Assembly: GCA_017394565.1 (NCBI GenBank)
Contig: JAFPXW010000072.1
Location: 1-7,658 of the forward strand
Direction: 5' to 3'
DNA: 7,658 bases
Source: Oscillospiraceae bacterium
Lineage (GTDB): Bacteria; Bacillota; Clostridia; Oscillospirales; Ruminococcaceae
This document shows, in pieces, positions 4,825 to 7,658 of this stretch. How positions within the stretch are numbered: position 1 is the first letter of the stretch; each line of letters opens with the position of its first letter. A program made the translations under genes and the position numbers. The notes under the pieces were generated by a model, which did no database searches, was not told the DNA's origin, and worked only from the letters and a program-made list of their open reading frames with translations.

Positions 4825-6303
4825 GTTCGTGTAGCCCATCAGGAAGCGATCCACCTCAGCGGCCGTGTCCCGCCCTTCGCGGATCGCACGGACGACGAGC
4901 GACTGACCGGTATGCATATCGCCGGCGGTAAATACCTTCCCGACGTTCGTCCGATGCGTTCCAGCGCCAGATGCCACATTGCTGCGTGCATCGAGCTCCA
5001 CGCCGAAGGCCTCCGCAACGTAGCCCTCGCATCCAAGAAAACCTGCTGCGATCAGGCAAAGCTCGCAGGGGAGCGTTTCCTCGCTGCCTTCGACCTCGTG
5101 CGGCGTAAGACGGCCGGTCGATGCATCGCGCGAGAATTCCAGCACCACGACCTTCACGCCGCAAAGCGCACCCGATTCGTCCTGCAAAAATTCCTTGACG
5201 GTCGTCTGATAGCGCCGCGGATCCTGCCCGAACACCGCGATCGCTTCCTCCTGGCCATAATCGGTCTTGTTCACGCGCGGCCACTCCGGCCACGGGTTGT
5301 TTTCCGCACGGGAATCCGGCAGCTTCGGCATCATCTCAAGCTGTGTCACACTCGCGCAGCCGTGGCGGATGCAGGTGCCGACGCAGTCGTTTCCGGTGTC
5401 GCCGCCGCCGATGACCACGACATTTTTGCCCTTGGCGCTGATGTGATTTCCCTCCTGCAAGCCGCCGTTCAGGAGGGCTTTTGTCGTGGAGGAAAGAAAG
5501 TCCACCGCAAAATAGACGCCCGTCGCATTTCTTCCGTCTGCCTTGATATCGCGCGGTTTTGCGGCACCGCAGGCGAGGACGACGGCGTCAAATTCCGCAA
5601 GCAGTTCACTTGCGGCGATGTCCTTGCCGACATTTGCATTCAGCCGGAATTCCACGCCCTCCTGCGCCATCAGGTCTGTGCGGCGCTCGACGATGTGCTT
5701 TTCGAGTTTCATATTCGGGATGCCGTACATCAGCAATCCGCCGGCACGGTCGGCGCGTTCAAATACCGTCACATTGTGGCCGCGCTTATTCAGCTGATCT
5801 GCACAGGCAAGTCCTGCCGGGCCGGAGCCGATGACGGCGATGCGCTTTCCGCTGCGGAGTTCCGGGATCTGCGGCTGCATCAGCCCCTCTGCAAATCCCA
5901 TCTCGATCAGCGAATACTCATTGTCACGAACGGTCACAGAATCTCCGTAAAGCCCACAGGTACAGGCTTTTTCGCAAAGAGCCGGGCATACGCGCGAGGT
6001 GAATTCCGGAAAATTATTCGTCATCAGAAGGCGTTCGAGTGCCTGTGCTTCCTGTCCGTTCCAGATCAGGTCATTCCATTCGGGGATGAGGTTGTGCAGC
6101 GGACAGCCGGACAGCATTCCGCAGAGCATCTGCCCATTCTGGCAGAACGGAACACCGCAGTCCATGCAGCGCCCTGCCTGCTGCCGGCGTTCTGCGGCAG
6201 GCAGGGGCTTGTGGAATTCGTTGTAATTGCCGATGCGCTCCAGGGGCGCGGCGGCAGTGTTCTCTGTGCGTGCAAAATCAAGAAATCCAGTCGCTTTTCC
6301 CAT
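4819..6303 (-). CDS. gltD: Glutamate synthase (NADPH) small (beta) subunit
   Basis: A full-length 494-residue GltD, the flavoprotein that takes electrons from NAD(P)H and passes them to the large subunit, which makes glutamate from glutamine and 2-oxoglutarate. The N-terminal cysteine-rich domain has C46-x2-C49-x4-C54 and C67-P-L plus C106-x3-C110-x3-C114-x-C116, which ligate the iron-sulfur clusters of the family. The FAD-binding Rossmann motif is G159-S-G-P-A-G164, the NAD(P)H-binding motif is G299-G-G-D-T-G304, and near the C-terminus the F-T-A-G-D segment closes the FAD site. Start ATG (6303-6301) lies 2 bp after the gltB stop and is preceded by a consensus ribosome binding site, so the two subunits are translated from one message. 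A stand-alone GltD-like oxidoreductase is unlikely because gltB is adjacent. Confidence 0.97.
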   Translation of the reverse strand: MGKATGFLDFARTENTAAAPLERIGNYNEFHKPLPAAERRQQAGRCMDCGVPFCQNGQMLCGMLSGCPLHNLIPEWNDLIWNGQEAQALERLLMTNNFPEFTSRVCPALCEKACTCGLYGDSVTVRDNEYSLIEMGFAEGLMQPQIPELRSGKRIAVIGSGPAGLACADQLNKRGHNVTVFERADRAGGLLMYGIPNMKLEKHIVERRTDLMAQEGVEFRLNANVGKDIAASELLAEFDAVVLACGAAKPRDIKADGRNATGVYFAVDFLSSTTKALLNGGLQEGNHISAKGKNVVVIGGGDTGNDCVGTCIRHGCASVTQLEMMPKLPDSRAENNPWPEWPRVNKTDYGQEEAIAVFGQDPRRYQTTVKEFLQDESGALCGVKVVVLEFSRDASTGRLTPHEVEGSEETLPCELCLIAAGFLGCEGYVAEAFGVELDARSNVASGAGTHRTNVGKVFTAGDMHTGQSLVVRAIREGRDTAAEVDRFLMGYTNL

Positions 6304-6305
6304 GA

Positions 6306-7658
6306 TTATGCCTCCTTCTGGTTTCTGTAAAATGCTTCGATCTCAGCGTCCTCAGCCGGCATACCCTTGGCGGTCAGCTCGGCAACGGTCGCAGAAATTT
6401 TCGCATAATCGTGCGGAATGATCTTCTTGAACAGCGGCAGATAGTGGTCAAAATCGTCCAGGATACGCTTGGCTTTCGCAGAGCCGGTCGCTTCGGCATG
6501 GGCTTCGATCAGCGTCCGAAGCTCCTGCACATCCCACGGCGCAGTGACGGTCTCCATCGAGATCAGCGCCTTGTTCAGCCGCATATAGAGGTCATGCTCC
6601 TCGTCAAGCACATAAGCGATACCGCCGGACATACCAGCCGCAAAATTCTTTCCGGTGCGTCCGAGGATTACCACTCTGCCGCCGGTCATGTATTCGCATC
6701 CGTGGTCGCCGACACCCTCGCAGACTGCGATCGCGCCGGAATTTCGCACACAGAAACGCTCACCGGCGATGCCGTTCATGAAGGCTGCGCCGGACGTTGC
6801 ACCGTAGAGTGCCACATTGCCGACGATGATGTTTTCCTCGGCAGCGAATCCGGAATGCTTCGGCGGAAAGACCGCCAGACGGCCGCCGGACAGCCCCTTG
6901 CCGAAGTAATCATTCGCGTCGCCGCAAAGCTTCAGCGTCAGCCCCTTCGGGATGAATGCACCAAAGCTCTGACCGCCGCTGCCGTTACAGTTGACCACAT
7001 AGGTGTCATCCGGGAGCGTCTGTTCTCCGTGCAGCCGCGTGATCTGTGAGCCGAACAGGATTCCGAGCGAACGGTCGGTGTTCCGGACAGTGAGTTCCAT
7101 CGAGGCCGGCTTGCCTTTTTTGAGGGCGCTGCCCATTTTCCTGAACAGAGCCGTTTCATCGGCGGTTTTCTCCAGCTCGAAATCATAGACATTCTCCGGC
7201 ACAAAGTGCGGTGTTTCGGTCGGGATGGACTGCAGCAGCCCCGTCAGGTCGATCTCACCGGCATCCTCTGTGCGAACGAGAAGATCCGTTCTGCCGACGA
7301 GCTCATCAACGGTGCGGATGCCGAGCTTTGCCATGTATTCGCGGAGTTCCTGCGCCACGAAATGCATGAAGTTCACAACATATTCCGGCTTGCCGCGGAA
7401 CCGCTTTCGCAGTTCCGGATTCTGCGTTGCAATGCCCATCGGGCAGGTGTCGAGGTTGCAGACGCGCATCATGGTGCATCCCATAGTGACCAGCGGCGCG
7501 GTCGCAAATCCGAATTCCTCCGCACCAAGTAGCGCGGCAACGAGGACGTCGCGGCCGGTCATGAGCTTGCCATCGGTTTCGATGACGACGCGCGAGCGAA
7601 GTCCATTGAGGATGAGCGTCTGATGTGCTTCGGCAAGTCCGAGTTCCCACGGCAGTCC
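6306..7658 (-). CDS. gltB: Glutamate synthase large (alpha) subunit, C-terminal 450 residues, 5' end outside window
   Basis: The minus-strand frame is open from the right edge to the TAA at 6308-6306; an internal ATG at 7562 is not the start, because the frame continues upstream with G-L-P-W-E-L-G-L-A-E, typical of the FMN/2-oxoglutarate synthase domain. The full subunit is usually about 1,500 residues, so about two thirds, including the N-terminal glutamine amidotransferase domain, lies off the window. Visible features are the [3Fe-4S] ligands C61-x5-C67-x4-C72 followed by P-M-G (fragment numbering), a linker, and the glycine-rich C-terminal beta-helix (GXGXG domain) from about 225 (N-G-S-G-G-Q) to about 350 (G-M-S-G-G). 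The subunit makes two glutamates from glutamine and 2-oxoglutarate in the cytosol. It is encoded with gltD in the usual B-D order. Nothing abnormal is seen. Confidence 0.97.
   Translation of the reverse strand, partial: GLPWELGLAEAHQTLILNGLRSRVVIETDGKLMTGRDVLVAALLGAEEFGFATAPLVTMGCTMMRVCNLDTCPMGIATQNPELRKRFRGKPEYVVNFMHFVAQELREYMAKLGIRTVDELVGRTDLLVRTEDAGEIDLTGLLQSIPTETPHFVPENVYDFELEKTADETALFRKMGSALKKGKPASMELTVRNTDRSLGILFGSQITRLHGEQTLPDDTYVVNCNGSGGQSFGAFIPKGLTLKLCGDANDYFGKGLSGGRLAVFPPKHSGFAAEENIIVGNVALYGATSGAAFMNGIAGERFCVRNSGAIAVCEGVGDHGCEYMTGGRVVILGRTGKNFAAGMSGGIAYVLDEEHDLYMRLNKALISMETVTAPWDVQELRTLIEAHAEATGSAKAKRILDDFDHYLPLFKKIIPHDYAKISATVAELTAKGMPAEDAEIEAFYRNQKEA
6311..6317 (-). promoter_or_regulatory. 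Consensus ribosome binding site of gltD inside the gltB 3' end
   Basis: AAGGAGG on the minus strand (6317-6311) lies 7 nt before the gltD ATG and overlaps the last codons of gltB. It confirms the start codon and supports coupled synthesis of the two subunits. Confidence 0.85.

Noticed and set aside
4912..6330. 472-codon plus-strand open frame opposite gltD
   Set aside because: It lies wholly across gltD and the end of gltB, whose cofactor motifs are unmistakable; the antisense translation shows no domain.

Overview
The window suggests a low-to-mid-GC Gram-positive anaerobe of the Clostridia, possibly an Oscillospiraceae/Ruminococcus-like gut or rumen bacterium. This is inference from strong AAGGAGG-type ribosome binding sites, tight operons, U-tract terminators and the protein character; no taxonomic marker gene is present.

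Left part (1-4484, + strand): the 3' end of a small acyl-carrier-protein-based biosynthetic operon that continues off the left edge. In order it holds the C-terminus of a FabF-type ketosynthase, a 179-bp hairpin-rich gap, a MIF-like tautomerase, an FrsA/AYG1-type alpha/beta hydrolase with a cysteine in the nucleophile position, a stand-alone AMP-forming acyl ligase, a free-standing acyl carrier protein and a type II thioesterase. From the tautomerase onward the genes are 16 bp apart or less, and one pair overlaps by 4 bp, so they look co-transcribed. A reasonable model is that the ligase charges an acid onto the carrier protein, the ketosynthase extends it, the tautomerase and C-C-type hydrolase shape or release a keto intermediate, and the thioesterase clears misprimed carrier protein. 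The product is unknown, and any reductases, malonyl transferase or phosphopantetheinyl transferase would lie outside the window.

Middle part (4485-4818): a gene-free convergent boundary with a strong hairpin terminator for the biosynthetic operon, a second long hairpin with a U-tract oriented for the minus strand, and a good minus-strand sigma-A-like promoter placed directly upstream of that second hairpin.

Right part (4819-7658, - strand): glutamate synthase, with gltD complete and the last 450 codons of gltB. This is ordinary nitrogen metabolism (glutamine plus 2-oxoglutarate to two glutamates) and probably marks the outer edge of the biosynthetic locus.

The most unusual element is a MIF-like tautomerase inside a ketosynthase/ACP operon, next to a hydrolase of a fold known for cleaving carbon-carbon bonds in beta-diketone-type compounds.
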